Shown: positions 1 through 7,414 of the stretch, piece after piece
How positions within the stretch are numbered: position 1 is the stretch's first letter
Layout of the letters: the number at the start of each line of letters is the position of its first letter
From: Prevotellaceae bacterium
GTDB taxonomy: Bacteria; Bacteroidota; Bacteroidia; Bacteroidales; Bacteroidaceae
Direction of reading: 5' to 3'
NCBI GenBank assembly: GCA_022508635.1
Contig: JAFLUV010000029.1
Span: forward strand, 1-17,387
Length of the DNA: 17,387 nt
Notes under the pieces: model-generated
Databases searched by the model: none
The model's input: only the letters and a program-made list of their open reading frames with translations
What the model was told of the DNA's origin: nothing
Made by a program: the position numbers and the translations under genes

Positions 1-28
1 ATCGGCTCAGATATAGCTGCCGATTTTG
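1..28 (+). terminator. Possible terminator of a gene left of the window
   Basis: ATCGG (1-5) pairs with CCGAT (20-24), and CAG (8-10) pairs with CTG (17-19), leaving a small bulge and an ATATAG loop. A TTTT run follows at 24-27. The shape fits an intrinsic terminator of an upstream gene, but the window begins at the first base of the stem, so any longer stem cannot be judged. Confidence 0.35.
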
Positions 29-37
29 TCGTCAATG

Positions 38-54
38 TGTTAAAGATTTTAACA
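38..54. promoter_or_regulatory. AT-rich palindrome upstream of the HU-like gene
   Basis: TGTTAAA (38-44) and TTTAACA (48-54) form a perfect 7-bp inverted repeat around GAT. It lies about 50 bp upstream of the predicted -33 element of the HU-related gene. A second GTTAAA occurs near 73-78. The symmetry suits a dimeric regulator site, but no regulator can be named and such AT-rich palindromes arise easily by chance. Confidence 0.3.
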
Positions 55-102
55 TTTATTGCCCTTCAAAAAGTTAAATAATGTTAGCAGCTCGTGCAAC
101 TA

Positions 103-133
103 TTGTTTAACCGATTTTTATTTTGTATATTTG
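103..133 (+). promoter_or_regulatory. Bacteroidetes-type promoter of the HU-like gene
   Basis: TTG at 103-105 and TATATTTG at 126-133 are separated by 20 nt. This matches the Bacteroidetes primary sigma consensus TTG-N19-21-TAnnTTTG exactly. Transcription would start around 138-142, giving a leader of roughly 35-40 nt before the ATG at 177. Because the promoter overlaps codons upstream of that ATG, it also argues against a start at 123. Confidence 0.8.
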
Positions 134-176
134 CAGCGAAAACAACCTATTATTAACCCAACTAAAACTTATTATC

Positions 177-665
177 ATGGCAAAGATTAAGTATTGCGTG
201 AAAGAGAACAAAAGTATTGGTACGCACAGTTTCTATGCTGTTCCCGTGTTCAACGGCACACTGACTTTCGACGAGGTGTGCAAGGAGGCCTGCGAAAAGA
301 CAACCATAGAGCCGTCCATCATGCGGGCTGCCGTGGAGGAATACATGAACGTGGTGAAGCGCAACGTGCTGAAAGGCTTCCGCGTGCCCATCGGCAACCA
401 GTTCCTGACGGTTTATCCCAACCTCAGCGTCTCGGTAAAGGACGAGAAGGACGACAAGGGAAACGTGGTGAAACCTGCCGACGCCAGTAAGCTCACGGCA
501 GCCAGCGGCAAGAGTCGCCTGGGTGCAACCGTGCACAAGAAGTTCAGCCTGCAGTTTGCCAACGAGGTCAGCTGGCAGAAGGTTGATGCTACGGGCAATA
601 CCGTTGACGAGGATGAAGACGTGACCGACGACCCCGACAGCCCCGTAACGCCCCCGCTGGAGTAG
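177..665 (+). CDS. HU/IHF-related DNA-binding protein with acidic tail
   Basis: This is a 162-residue nucleoid-associated protein of the HU-related family common in Bacteroidetes, where genomes usually carry several paralogues. The N-terminus (MAKIKYCVKENKSIG) and the central motif GFRVPIGNQFLTVYP (about residues 65-80) resemble that family, in which a beta-arm binds the DNA minor groove without strong sequence specificity. It is longer than canonical HU (about 90 residues). The extra length includes a charged KDEKDDKGN segment and a C-terminal tail rich in Asp and Glu (VDEDEDVTDDPD). The ATG at 177 is chosen because a good promoter occupies 103-133, inside the longer reading frame. The gene is monocistronic, with a strong terminator just after it. 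Its role in chromosome compaction or local regulation is inferred from the family. Confidence 0.9.
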   Translation: MAKIKYCVKENKSIGTHSFYAVPVFNGTLTFDEVCKEACEKTTIEPSIMRAAVEEYMNVVKRNVLKGFRVPIGNQFLTVYPNLSVSVKDEKDDKGNVVKPADASKLTAASGKSRLGATVHKKFSLQFANEVSWQKVDATGNTVDEDEDVTDDPDSPVTPPLE

Positions 666-686
666 CCTCTGCTGCTCTCACCATCA

Positions 687-715
687 GGACGGGCGGCCCC
701 ACCGCCCGCCCTTTT
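687..715 (+). terminator. Intrinsic terminator after the HU-like gene
   Basis: A GC-rich 10-bp stem, GGACGGGCGG (687-696) with CCGCCCGCCC (702-711), has one A/C mismatch and a five-base loop. TTTT follows at 712-715. It starts 21 nt after the stop codon at 665, so it should end the HU-like transcript before the next gene. Confidence 0.85.
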
Positions 716-766
716 ACATTAAATCATTACACCTTATTAATATTATATACAAACTAAACACTATAC

Positions 767-1096
767 ATGAAAGAAACAGTATTCACATGCAAGGTAAGTA
801 AGTCCTTAGATTTCATTGCATCACTTTGCAAAGTTTTTGGGATACTTCATGCTATTGCCGTGGCGGTCACAGGCGTACTATTATTTCTGTCGGGCGTAAG
901 TAAAGCTGTAGATACGTATGTATATAATGGAATATCCCTGTTCCTTTCTTCACCCATTGTGTTCTTACTTTTTTATATCCCTTCTGTATACATAAGAGGA
1001 AAAGCCATCATCGTTGAGGCAGCAAGTAAATATCTCCAATCTATGCCACAGAACGTCGAAAATCAAGAAAACACAGAACCAATACAACAAGCTTGA
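767..1096 (+). CDS. Small two-helix membrane protein, unknown function
   Basis: I do not recognise this 109-residue protein. Two hydrophobic segments are visible: about residues 22-44 (from KVFGILHAIAVAVTGVLLFL) and 54-77 (from GISLFLSSPIVFLLFYIPSVY). A basic turn follows (YIRGK), then a polar, glutamine- and asparagine-rich tail, suggesting a helical hairpin in the inner membrane. No catalytic motif is seen. The gene stands alone between the terminator at 687-715 and a perfect hairpin at 1127-1163. Its coding sequence is visibly more AT-rich than the metabolic genes to the right, with many A- and T-ending codons, which can mark an accessory or recently acquired gene. No TAnnTTTG box is obvious in front of it. 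That this is a real gene rests on an uninterrupted frame, a plausible ATG and membrane-protein-like composition. Confidence 0.65.
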   Translation: MKETVFTCKVSKSLDFIASLCKVFGILHAIAVAVTGVLLFLSGVSKAVDTYVYNGISLFLSSPIVFLLFYIPSVYIRGKAIIVEAASKYLQSMPQNVENQENTEPIQQA

Positions 1097-1126
1097 ACAG
1101 GCATTAAGCCGCTCCCCTGACAGGCC

Positions 1127-1163
1127 GACCCCCGGAAGCCCCAAGCCTGGACTTCCGGGGGTC
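1127..1163 (+). terminator. Perfect 12-bp hairpin, probable terminator
   Basis: GACCCCCGGAAG (1127-1138) and CTTCCGGGGGTC (1152-1163) are perfectly complementary. The 13-nt loop can itself form a short CCA/TGG extension. The hairpin lies 30 nt past the stop of the small membrane protein. The 3' flank (ACTCTATATCTCC) is not a clean T run, so it may instead protect the RNA 3' end or be a dispersed palindromic element. Confidence 0.55.
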
Positions 1164-1307
1164 ACTCTATATCTCCACGCCCTCCCGTTCCGGGAATTTC
1201 AAGACCTCCGCACAAGCCCGGGAACATGGCGCGCACAGCGTAACGAAATTAGAGGGGAAATCGTCATTTCCTTGACACAAACGCGTAGAAATACGGCAAT
1301 TTTTATC

Positions 1308-1343
1308 AAAAAGACACGTTTTAGCAAAATAAAATGTCTTTTT
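1308..1343 (+). terminator. AT-rich bulged hairpin just before the asnB promoter
   Basis: AAAAAGACA (1308-1316) pairs with TGTCTTTTT (1335-1343). After a CG bulge (1317-1318), TTTTA (1319-1323) pairs with TAAAA (1330-1334) around a GCAAAA loop. The 3' side continues into T-rich sequence. It could insulate the asnB operon from upstream transcription, or act as an operator, because it ends 3 nt before the -33 element. Confidence 0.5.
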
Positions 1344-1346
1344 GTT

Positions 1347-1376
1347 TTGTTGTTTTGATATTTAGTTATACTTTCG
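1347..1376 (+). promoter_or_regulatory. Promoter of the asnB-purF-like-pyrG-dapF operon
   Basis: TTG at 1347-1349 is followed after 19 nt by TACTTTCG at 1369-1376. This matches TAnnTTTG at all but one position of the Bacteroidetes -7 box. The transcript would begin near 1383, leaving a leader of about 80 nt before the ATG at 1462. Confidence 0.65.
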
Positions 1377-1461
1377 CAGCAGAATTACGGCATCAGGAAC
1401 AAAAAGTAACCAAATTCGGCCGTTCGATACCGAACTGCCAGACAAATGCAACAAGATAACT

Positions 1462-3144
1462 ATGTGTGGAATCGTTTCAATCTTCAACATTAAGCAGCAA
1501 ACCACGGATTTGCGACAGAAAGCCTTGCGCATGAGCCAAAAGATACGTCACCGCGGGCCGGACTGGAGCGGAATCTATTGCGGACCGACCGCCATCCTGG
1601 CTCACGAGCGCCTGAGCATCGTAGACCCGGAAAGCGGACAACAACCCCTCTTCTCGCCCGACAGGAAGCAAGTCCTGGCAGTAAACGGCGAAATCTACAA
1701 CCACCAGAGCATCCGGAAGCAGTACGAGGGACGCTACGACTTCCAGACGGGAAGCGACTGCGAAGTCATCCTCGCCCTGTACCGCGAAAAAGGCATCGGA
1801 TTCCTTGAAGACCTGAACGGCATCTTCGCCTTCGCACTCTACGACGAGGAGCGGGACAGTTTCCTGATAGCACGCGACCAGATTGGCGTCATCCCACTCT
1901 ACATAGGCTACGACGACGACGGGAAAGTCTACATCGCCAGCGAGCTGAAAGCCCTGGAGGGACAATGCGACCGCTACGAACCGTTCCTGCCCGGACACTA
2001 CTACTGGAGCGAAGAGCCGGGCATGAAGCGATGGTACGAGCGCGACTGGTTCGACTACGATGCGGTGCGAGACAACCCGGCCAGCAGCGAAGACATCCGC
2101 CAAGCCCTGCGAAACGCCGTAAAACGGCAGATGATGAGCGACGTGCCCTACGGAGTACTCCTCTCCGGCGGCCTGGACAGCAGCATCATCAGCGCCATCA
2201 CCGAACACTTCTCCGAAAACCGCATCGAGGACAACGGGAACAGCAAGGCATGGTGGCCGCGCCTCCATTCCTTCGCCGTAGGCCTGAAGGGCGCGCCGGA
2301 CCTGGCAAAGGCACGACTGGTGGCAGACCACATCGGCACCGTGCACCACGAAATCAACTACACCATACAGGAAGGGCTGGACGCCATCCGCGATGTCATC
2401 TACTTCATCGAGACCTACGACGTCACCACCGTGCGAGCCTCTACACCGATGTATCTGCTGGCTCGCGTCATCAAGTCCATGGGAATAAAGATGGTACTCT
2501 CGGGCGAGGGAGCAGACGAAATCTTCGGCGGCTACCTGTACTTCCACAAGGCACCCTCTGCCGAAGAGTTCCACAAGGAGACAGTCAGGAAGCTCTCCAA
2601 GCTGCATCTCTACGACTGTCTGCGCGCCAACAAGAGCCTGTCGGCATGGGGCGTAGAGGGGCGCGTGCCTTTCCTCGACAAAGACTTCCTCGACATAGCC
2701 ATGCGCACAAACCCACAGGCAAAGATGTGCCCCGGCAGCACCATGGAGAAGCGCATCCTGCGCGAAGCATTTGCCGACATGCTGCCCGAAGAGGTTGCCT
2801 GGCGACAAAAAGAACAGTTCAGCGACGGAGTCGGCTACAACTGGATAGACACCCTGAAGAAAATCACCGAGGAGCAGGTCAGCGACGAACAGATGGCGCA
2901 TGCCGCCGAGCGCTTCCCCGTCAACACCCCGCTGTGCAAGGAGGAATACTATTACCGCAGCATCTTTGAGGAACACTTCCCAAGCCAAAGCGCAGCACGC
3001 AGCGTGCCACATGAAGCAAGCGTTGCCTGCTCGACGGCCATTGCACTGGAGTGGGACGAGGCATGGAAGAACATGAACGACCCCAGCGGACGTGCCGTCG
3101 CCGGAGTGCACGAGAGTGCTTATGCAAGTCAGGAAACTAAATAA
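1462..3144 (+). CDS. asnB: Asparagine synthase B, glutamine-hydrolysing
   Basis: The 560-residue cytoplasmic enzyme transfers ammonia from glutamine to aspartate through a beta-aspartyl-AMP intermediate, making asparagine. The N-terminal class II glutaminase domain (about 1-190) begins MCGIVSIF, so Cys2 becomes the N-terminal nucleophile. It also shows RHRGPDWSG (29-37) and the oxyanion-hole NGE (75-77). The synthetase domain carries the PP-loop SGGLDSS (235-241) and SGEGADEIFGGY (347-358), whose Glu349 corresponds to the catalytic Glu of E. coli AsnB. The length is close to the E. coli enzyme (about 554), so it is intact. The ATG at 1462 is fixed by the need for Cys at position 2. It heads a tight plus-strand operon; the next start lies 10 nt beyond its stop. 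Confidence 0.97.
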   Translation: MCGIVSIFNIKQQTTDLRQKALRMSQKIRHRGPDWSGIYCGPTAILAHERLSIVDPESGQQPLFSPDRKQVLAVNGEIYNHQSIRKQYEGRYDFQTGSDCEVILALYREKGIGFLEDLNGIFAFALYDEERDSFLIARDQIGVIPLYIGYDDDGKVYIASELKALEGQCDRYEPFLPGHYYWSEEPGMKRWYERDWFDYDAVRDNPASSEDIRQALRNAVKRQMMSDVPYGVLLSGGLDSSIISAITEHFSENRIEDNGNSKAWWPRLHSFAVGLKGAPDLAKARLVADHIGTVHHEINYTIQEGLDAIRDVIYFIETYDVTTVRASTPMYLLARVIKSMGIKMVLSGEGADEIFGGYLYFHKAPSAEEFHKETVRKLSKLHLYDCLRANKSLSAWGVEGRVPFLDKDFLDIAMRTNPQAKMCPGSTMEKRILREAFADMLPEEVAWRQKEQFSDGVGYNWIDTLKKITEEQVSDEQMAHAAERFPVNTPLCKEEYYYRSIFEEHFPSQSAARSVPHEASVACSTAIALEWDEAWKNMNDPSGRAVAGVHESAYASQETK

Positions 3145-3157
3145 AAGGAAAGACGTG
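3144..3157 (+). promoter_or_regulatory. Ribosome binding site selecting a GTG start
   Basis: AAAGGAAAG at 3144-3152 lies directly before GACGTG... and is the clearest Shine-Dalgarno-like sequence in this operon. It favours initiation at GTG 3155 over the in-frame ATGs at 3092 and 3122, which would sit inside the end of asnB. The asnB stop (3142-3144) abuts the site, so re-initiation or coupling is plausible. Confidence 0.6.
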
Positions 3158-4969
3158 GAACAGCTGAAGCATGAGTGCGGCGTAGCAATGATCAGATTGC
3201 TCAAACCACTGGAGTACTACCATGAAAAATACGGCACAATGCACTATGCATTGAACAAGCTCTACCTGCTGATGGAGAAACAGCACAACCGCGGACAAGA
3301 GGGCGCCGGCCTGGCTTGTGTGCGCCTGAGCGCCAAGCCCGGCGATGAATACATGTTCCGCCAGCGTGCTGCCGGCACGACGGCCATCACAGAAATCTTC
3401 AACGCCGTGCACCAGCAGCAGGTCGAAGCCGAAAAAGGGAAAGACGACCTGACGCATGGAGGGAAAAGAGAGTTGCCCCCGTTCATCGGCGAGTTGTACA
3501 TGGGACACCTGCGCTACTCCACGACAGGCAAGAGCGGATTGGACTACATCCATCCCTTCCTGCGCCGGAACAACTGGAGGGCCAAGAATCTGGCACTCTG
3601 CGGAAATTTCAACCTTACGAACGTTGACGAGATATTCCAGCGCATCGTTGCAAACGGACAGCATCCGCGCAAGTATGCCGACACGCACATACTGCTGGAG
3701 CAGGTGGGACACCGTCTGGACAGAGAGGTGGAAAGAGTCTACAACCGCTGCAGCGCCGAAGGGAAGACCGGACTGGAGCTGACCCATGCCATCGAGAAGA
3801 GCGTAGACATGGCCAACGTGCTGCGAACCAGCAGCTGCTACTGGGACGGAGGCTACGTGATGTGCGGCATCACGGGAAGCGGCGAATCCTTTGCCCTGCG
3901 CGATCCCTGGGGCATCCGAACCGCCTTCTGGTATCAGGATGATGAGATTATGATGCTGGCATCCGAACGTCCCGTCATACAGACCACCCTGGACGTCTCC
4001 ATTGACGAGATCCACGAGCTGGAGCCTGGCCAGGCATTGATAGCCCGTCAGGACGGAAGCATCCGCCTGGAACAGATTAACAAGAAGAAACCACTGAGCG
4101 CCTGCTCATTCGAGCGTATCTACTTCAGCCGCGGCAGCGATTCCGACATATACCGCGAGCGCAAGGAACTGGGGCGCCTGCTGGTCAGCCAGATACTGCC
4201 AGCCATCGACTACGACATCCAGCACACCATCTTCTCCTACATCCCCAACACTGCGGAGGTGGCGTACCACGGCATGATGGACGGCATCCGCCAGCATTGC
4301 GTGGACACGGGACAGTCTCTTTCCCTGGTGCGCGCCGAAAAGGTCGTGTGGAAGGACATCAAGCTGCGCACCTTCATCGCTGAGGGCAACAGCCGGAACG
4401 ACCTGGCGGCACACGTCTACGACATCACCTATGGCAGCGTCGTCCCCAATGTCGACAACCTGGTCATTATAGACGACAGCATCGTGCGTGGCACGACATT
4501 GCGCGAAAGCATCATCCGTATCCTCTTCCGCTTGCACCCGCGCAAAATAATCATCGTGAGCTCGGCACCCCAGGTGCGCTATCCCGACTTCTATGGCATC
4601 GACATGTCCGGCATGGGACAGTTCATTGCCTTCAAGGCGGCGGTCTCGCTCATCAGGGAGCGCAACATGGAGCCCCTGCTCAACGAAGTCTATGAGGCCT
4701 GCAAGAGTGACGACTCCGGAAATCCCGTGCGCCGCATCTATCATCCCTTCACGGCAGAGGAGCTCAACCGGAAGATGGTGGAACTGCTGCAACCGAAGGA
4801 TGTCCTGGTGCCCGTACAGCTTATCTTCCAAAGCCTCGAAGGACTACACCAGGCCATACCGCGCCATGCGGGCGACTGGTACTTCTCGGGCAACTATCCC
4901 ACTCCCGGCGGCGAGAAACTGTGCAGGCAGGCATACATAAACTGGTATGAAAACAAAAACGAACGATAG
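3155..4969 (+). CDS. PurF-like amidophosphoribosyltransferase, long Bacteroidetes form
   Basis: A 604-residue class II amidotransferase fused to a PRTase-type domain. In true PurF the glutamine ammonia is added to PRPP, the first step of purine synthesis. Visible motifs, numbered from the GTG: HECGVAM with Cys8, QHNRGQEGAG (43-52), RYSTTG (120-125), RDPWGIR (249-255) and the PRPP loop VIIDDSIVRGTTL (437-449). The start is taken as GTG 3155: it follows AAAGGAAAG by 3 nt, clears the asnB stop, and gives the N-terminus VEQLKHECG. An ATG at 3122 or 3092 would overlap asnB. Cys8 implies removal of a short propeptide, as in Bacillus PurF. It is about 100 residues longer than E. coli PurF, and the usual HNGN oxyanion motif reads GNFN (150-153). 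The substrate may therefore not be exactly that of PurF. Confidence 0.88.
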   Translation: MEQLKHECGVAMIRLLKPLEYYHEKYGTMHYALNKLYLLMEKQHNRGQEGAGLACVRLSAKPGDEYMFRQRAAGTTAITEIFNAVHQQQVEAEKGKDDLTHGGKRELPPFIGELYMGHLRYSTTGKSGLDYIHPFLRRNNWRAKNLALCGNFNLTNVDEIFQRIVANGQHPRKYADTHILLEQVGHRLDREVERVYNRCSAEGKTGLELTHAIEKSVDMANVLRTSSCYWDGGYVMCGITGSGESFALRDPWGIRTAFWYQDDEIMMLASERPVIQTTLDVSIDEIHELEPGQALIARQDGSIRLEQINKKKPLSACSFERIYFSRGSDSDIYRERKELGRLLVSQILPAIDYDIQHTIFSYIPNTAEVAYHGMMDGIRQHCVDTGQSLSLVRAEKVVWKDIKLRTFIAEGNSRNDLAAHVYDITYGSVVPNVDNLVIIDDSIVRGTTLRESIIRILFRLHPRKIIIVSSAPQVRYPDFYGIDMSGMGQFIAFKAAVSLIRERNMEPLLNEVYEACKSDDSGNPVRRIYHPFTAEELNRKMVELLQPKDVLVPVQLIFQSLEGLHQAIPRHAGDWYFSGNYPTPGGEKLCRQAYINWYENKNER

Positions 4970-4986
4970 AACATAAACTCAGAAAC

Positions 4987-6579
4987 ATGTTGACAAAATA
5001 CATTTTCGTGACGGGAGGCGTTGTTTCTTCCCTTGGCAAGGGCATCATCTCGGCCTCCATCGGCAAGCTGCTGCAAGCCCGCGGCTTCAAGGTCACCATC
5101 CAGAAGTTCGACCCTTACATCAACATCGACCCGGGAACCCTGAACCCATACGAGCACGGCGAGTGCTACGTGACCGTAGACGGGATGGAGACTGACCTTG
5201 ACCTGGGGCACTACGAGCGCTTCACCGGCATCCAGACGACCCGCGACAACAGCATGACCACGGGGCGCATCTACAAAGCCGTCATCGACAAGGAGCGGCG
5301 CGGCGACTATCTGGGCAAGACCATCCAGGTGGTTCCCCACATCACGGACGAGATAAAGAATTCGATCAAGAACCTCGGACAGGCGGGTCAGTACGACTTC
5401 GTCATTACGGAGATAGGCGGCACCACCGGCGACATTGAGAGCGCTCCTTTCCTGGAGGCCATCCGGCAGCTGAAGTGGGAGCTGGGGAAAGACGCCATCG
5501 CCGTCCACCTGACCTACGTTCCCTACCTGAAGGCTGCCAACGAGCTCAAGACCAAGCCGACACAGCATTCCGTAAAGGAGATGCAGGGGCATGGCATTCA
5601 GCCGGACATCCTCATCCTGCGCACCGAAAAGCATCTGGACGACAACATGCGCATGAAGGTGGCCGGGTTCTGCAACGTCGACCTGGAGTGCGTCATACAG
5701 AGCGAGGACCTGCCCAGCATCTATGAGGTTCCGGTGAACATGCAGCGGCAGGGGCTGGACAGCGCCATCCTGCGCAAGATGGGCATCCCCGTTGGCGAGA
5801 CGCCGGCGCTCGGCCCCTGGCTGAACTTCCTGGAGCTGCGCAAGACTGCCACGGAGGTCGTGCGAATCGGGCTGGTGGGCAAGTACGACTTGCAGGATGC
5901 CTACAAGAGCATCAGCGAGAGCCTGTCCCATGCTGCCACCTACAACCATCGCAGGGTGGAGATAGCCTTCATCAACTCTGAGTTCCTCACGGCGGAGAAC
6001 ATCGGGCAGCTCGACAGGCTGGACGGCATCGTCGTCTGTCCGGGCTTCGGTCAGCGCGGCACGGAGGGGAAGATACTGGCTGTGGAATATGCCCGCACAC
6101 ACGACGTGCCTTGCTTCGGGATATGCCTGGGCATGCAGATGATGGTCATCGAGTTTGCCCGGAACGTGCTGGGCTACGCGGATGCCAACAGCAGCGAGAT
6201 GGATGCCGAAACCACGCACAACGTCATCGACATGATGGAGGACCAGAAGAGCATCTCCAGCATGGGAGGCACCATGCGGCTGGGTGCCTACGACTGCCAG
6301 TTGCAGGAGGGCTCGGCCGTGGCAGGAATCTACGGCACGACCCTGGTGCGCGAGCGTCACCGCCACCGCTATGAGTTCAACAACAAGTACCTGGAGGAGT
6401 ATGAGGCGAACGGGATGCTCTGCGTCGGGAGGAACCCCGAGGCGGGACTCGTGGAGATTGTCGAGATGCCGTCGCTCAGATGGTTCGTCGGCACGCAGTT
6501 CCATCCTGAATACCAGAGCACGGTATTGCAGCCGCACCCCTTGTTTATGTCGTTCATCAAAGCAGCTGTCCAGTCATGA
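4987..6579 (+). CDS. pyrG: CTP synthase
   Basis: The 530-residue enzyme aminates UTP to CTP using glutamine and ATP in the cytoplasm. The N-terminal synthetase domain (about 1-270) has the P-loop TGGVVSSLGKGI (9-20), FDPYINIDPGT (41-51), EHGECYVTVDG (56-66) and TEIGGTTGDIES (141-152). The class I glutaminase domain (about 293-530) has CFGICLGMQM with nucleophile Cys380, and QFHPEYQS with His506 and Glu508 completing the triad. The length is only slightly shorter than the usual 535-545, and no segment is missing. The ATG at 4987 follows the previous stop by 17 nt and gives the canonical start (MLTKYIFVTGG). Its stop overlaps the dapF start as ATGA, indicating translational coupling. Activation by GTP and feedback by CTP are expected from the family, not seen in the sequence. 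Confidence 0.98.
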   Translation: MLTKYIFVTGGVVSSLGKGIISASIGKLLQARGFKVTIQKFDPYINIDPGTLNPYEHGECYVTVDGMETDLDLGHYERFTGIQTTRDNSMTTGRIYKAVIDKERRGDYLGKTIQVVPHITDEIKNSIKNLGQAGQYDFVITEIGGTTGDIESAPFLEAIRQLKWELGKDAIAVHLTYVPYLKAANELKTKPTQHSVKEMQGHGIQPDILILRTEKHLDDNMRMKVAGFCNVDLECVIQSEDLPSIYEVPVNMQRQGLDSAILRKMGIPVGETPALGPWLNFLELRKTATEVVRIGLVGKYDLQDAYKSISESLSHAATYNHRRVEIAFINSEFLTAENIGQLDRLDGIVVCPGFGQRGTEGKILAVEYARTHDVPCFGICLGMQMMVIEFARNVLGYADANSSEMDAETTHNVIDMMEDQKSISSMGGTMRLGAYDCQLQEGSAVAGIYGTTLVRERHRHRYEFNNKYLEEYEANGMLCVGRNPEAGLVEIVEMPSLRWFVGTQFHPEYQSTVLQPHPLFMSFIKAAVQS

Positions 6580-7409
6580 TAAAGTTCACGAAGATGGAGG
6601 GTCTGGGCAACGACTACATCTATGTCAATGCAGACCTCTACCCCATAGAGAATCCCGCAGAGTTTTCCATCCGCTGGAGCAAGCCCCACACGGGCATCGG
6701 CTCCGACGGCCTCATCCTCATCAGCCGCGGCAGGGACGCAGACTTCAGCATGCGCATCTTCAACGCCGACGGCACAGAGGCGCTGATGTGCGGCAACGGC
6801 TCGCGCTGTGTCGGCAAGTACGTCTATGACCACCGCCTCACGGAGAAGACGGAGATAGACCTCGACACGCTCTCCGGCATCAAGCACATCTCCCTGCACC
6901 CCGACGCGAACGGGGAAGTACACCGCGCCACCGTGGACATGGGCAGCCCGATACTCAGCAACACGCTTCAGGTCGGCACGCACGACGGAACCCTGAACGG
7001 CCAGGTACTGAAGGCCGGAGGGAAGGAGCTGACGGGGACTTACGTATGCATGGGGAACCCGCACGTCGTCATCTTCGTGGACGACGTCCGGCAGGTGCCC
7101 CTGGAGGAGTACGGCCCGCTCATAGAGTTCAGCCCCCTGTTCCCCGAGCGCACGAACGTGGAGTTCGTGGAAGTGCAGGCCGGCGGCATCCTGCGCATGC
7201 GCGTCTGGGAGCGCGGCTCCGGCATCACCCAGGCCTGCGGGACGGGAGCCTGCGCCACAGCCGTGGCAGCCTTCCTGACGGGACGTGCCGGGCGGACCAG
7301 CCTGGTGCGCATGGACGGCGGAGACTTAGAGATAGAATACAGCGAAGCCAGCGGCCGCGTCCTGATGACCGGACCGGCAGAGACGACCTTCGAGGGAGAG
7401 CTTCCCTGA
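6576..7409 (+). CDS. dapF: Diaminopimelate epimerase
   Basis: The 277-residue cofactor-independent racemase converts LL- to meso-diaminopimelate, the direct precursor of lysine and of the peptidoglycan cross-link. Both catalytic cysteines are present in their signatures: Cys72 in CGNGSRC (72-78) and Cys221 in ACGTGACATA (220-229). The N-terminal motif KMEGLGNDYIYV (6-17) and GNPHVVIFVDD (160-170) also fit. The length matches the family (about 270-280). The start ATG at 6576 overlaps the pyrG stop by 3 nt (ATGA), so it is very probably translated by coupling with pyrG and is the last gene of the asnB operon. The gene for the preceding enzyme, dapL, lies 191 bp downstream, beyond the repeat array. 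Confidence 0.98.
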   Translation: MIKFTKMEGLGNDYIYVNADLYPIENPAEFSIRWSKPHTGIGSDGLILISRGRDADFSMRIFNADGTEALMCGNGSRCVGKYVYDHRLTEKTEIDLDTLSGIKHISLHPDANGEVHRATVDMGSPILSNTLQVGTHDGTLNGQVLKAGGKELTGTYVCMGNPHVVIFVDDVRQVPLEEYGPLIEFSPLFPERTNVEFVEVQAGGILRMRVWERGSGITQACGTGACATAVAAFLTGRAGRTSLVRMDGGDLEIEYSEASGRVLMTGPAETTFEGELP

Positions 7410-7414
7410 CCCGT

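Larger units (their letters stand above)
1097..1461. other. 365-bp non-coding gap upstream of asnB
   Basis: No convincing gene lies here. The gap contains the perfect hairpin at 1127-1163, a small inverted repeat GGAAAT/ATTTCC at 1256-1271, an AT-rich hairpin at 1308-1343, the asnB promoter at 1347-1376, and a leader of about 80 nt. Within the leader, GTTCG (1422-1426) and CGAAC (1431-1435) can form a small hairpin that competes with a TTCGG (1415-1419)/CCGAA (1430-1434) pairing. No known riboswitch pattern was recognised. Confidence 0.6.

Noticed and set aside
123..176. Upstream extension of the HU-like protein
   Set aside because: The extra N-terminal residues overlap a full-consensus promoter (103-133). 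The ATG at 177 gives the family-typical MAKIKY start.
1014..1358. 114-residue plus-strand open frame
   Set aside because: It overlaps the small membrane protein and then runs through a perfect hairpin and an AT-rich hairpin. Its composition (poly-Pro/Gly, then Lys/Phe) is not protein-like.
1477..3204. 575-residue minus-strand open frame
   Set aside because: It lies antisense to asnB, whose motifs are unambiguous. The long opposite frame is a by-product of GC-rich codon use.
4894..6537. 547-residue minus-strand open frame
   Set aside because: It is antisense to pyrG and has no recognisable motifs; the plus-strand CTP synthase explains the region.
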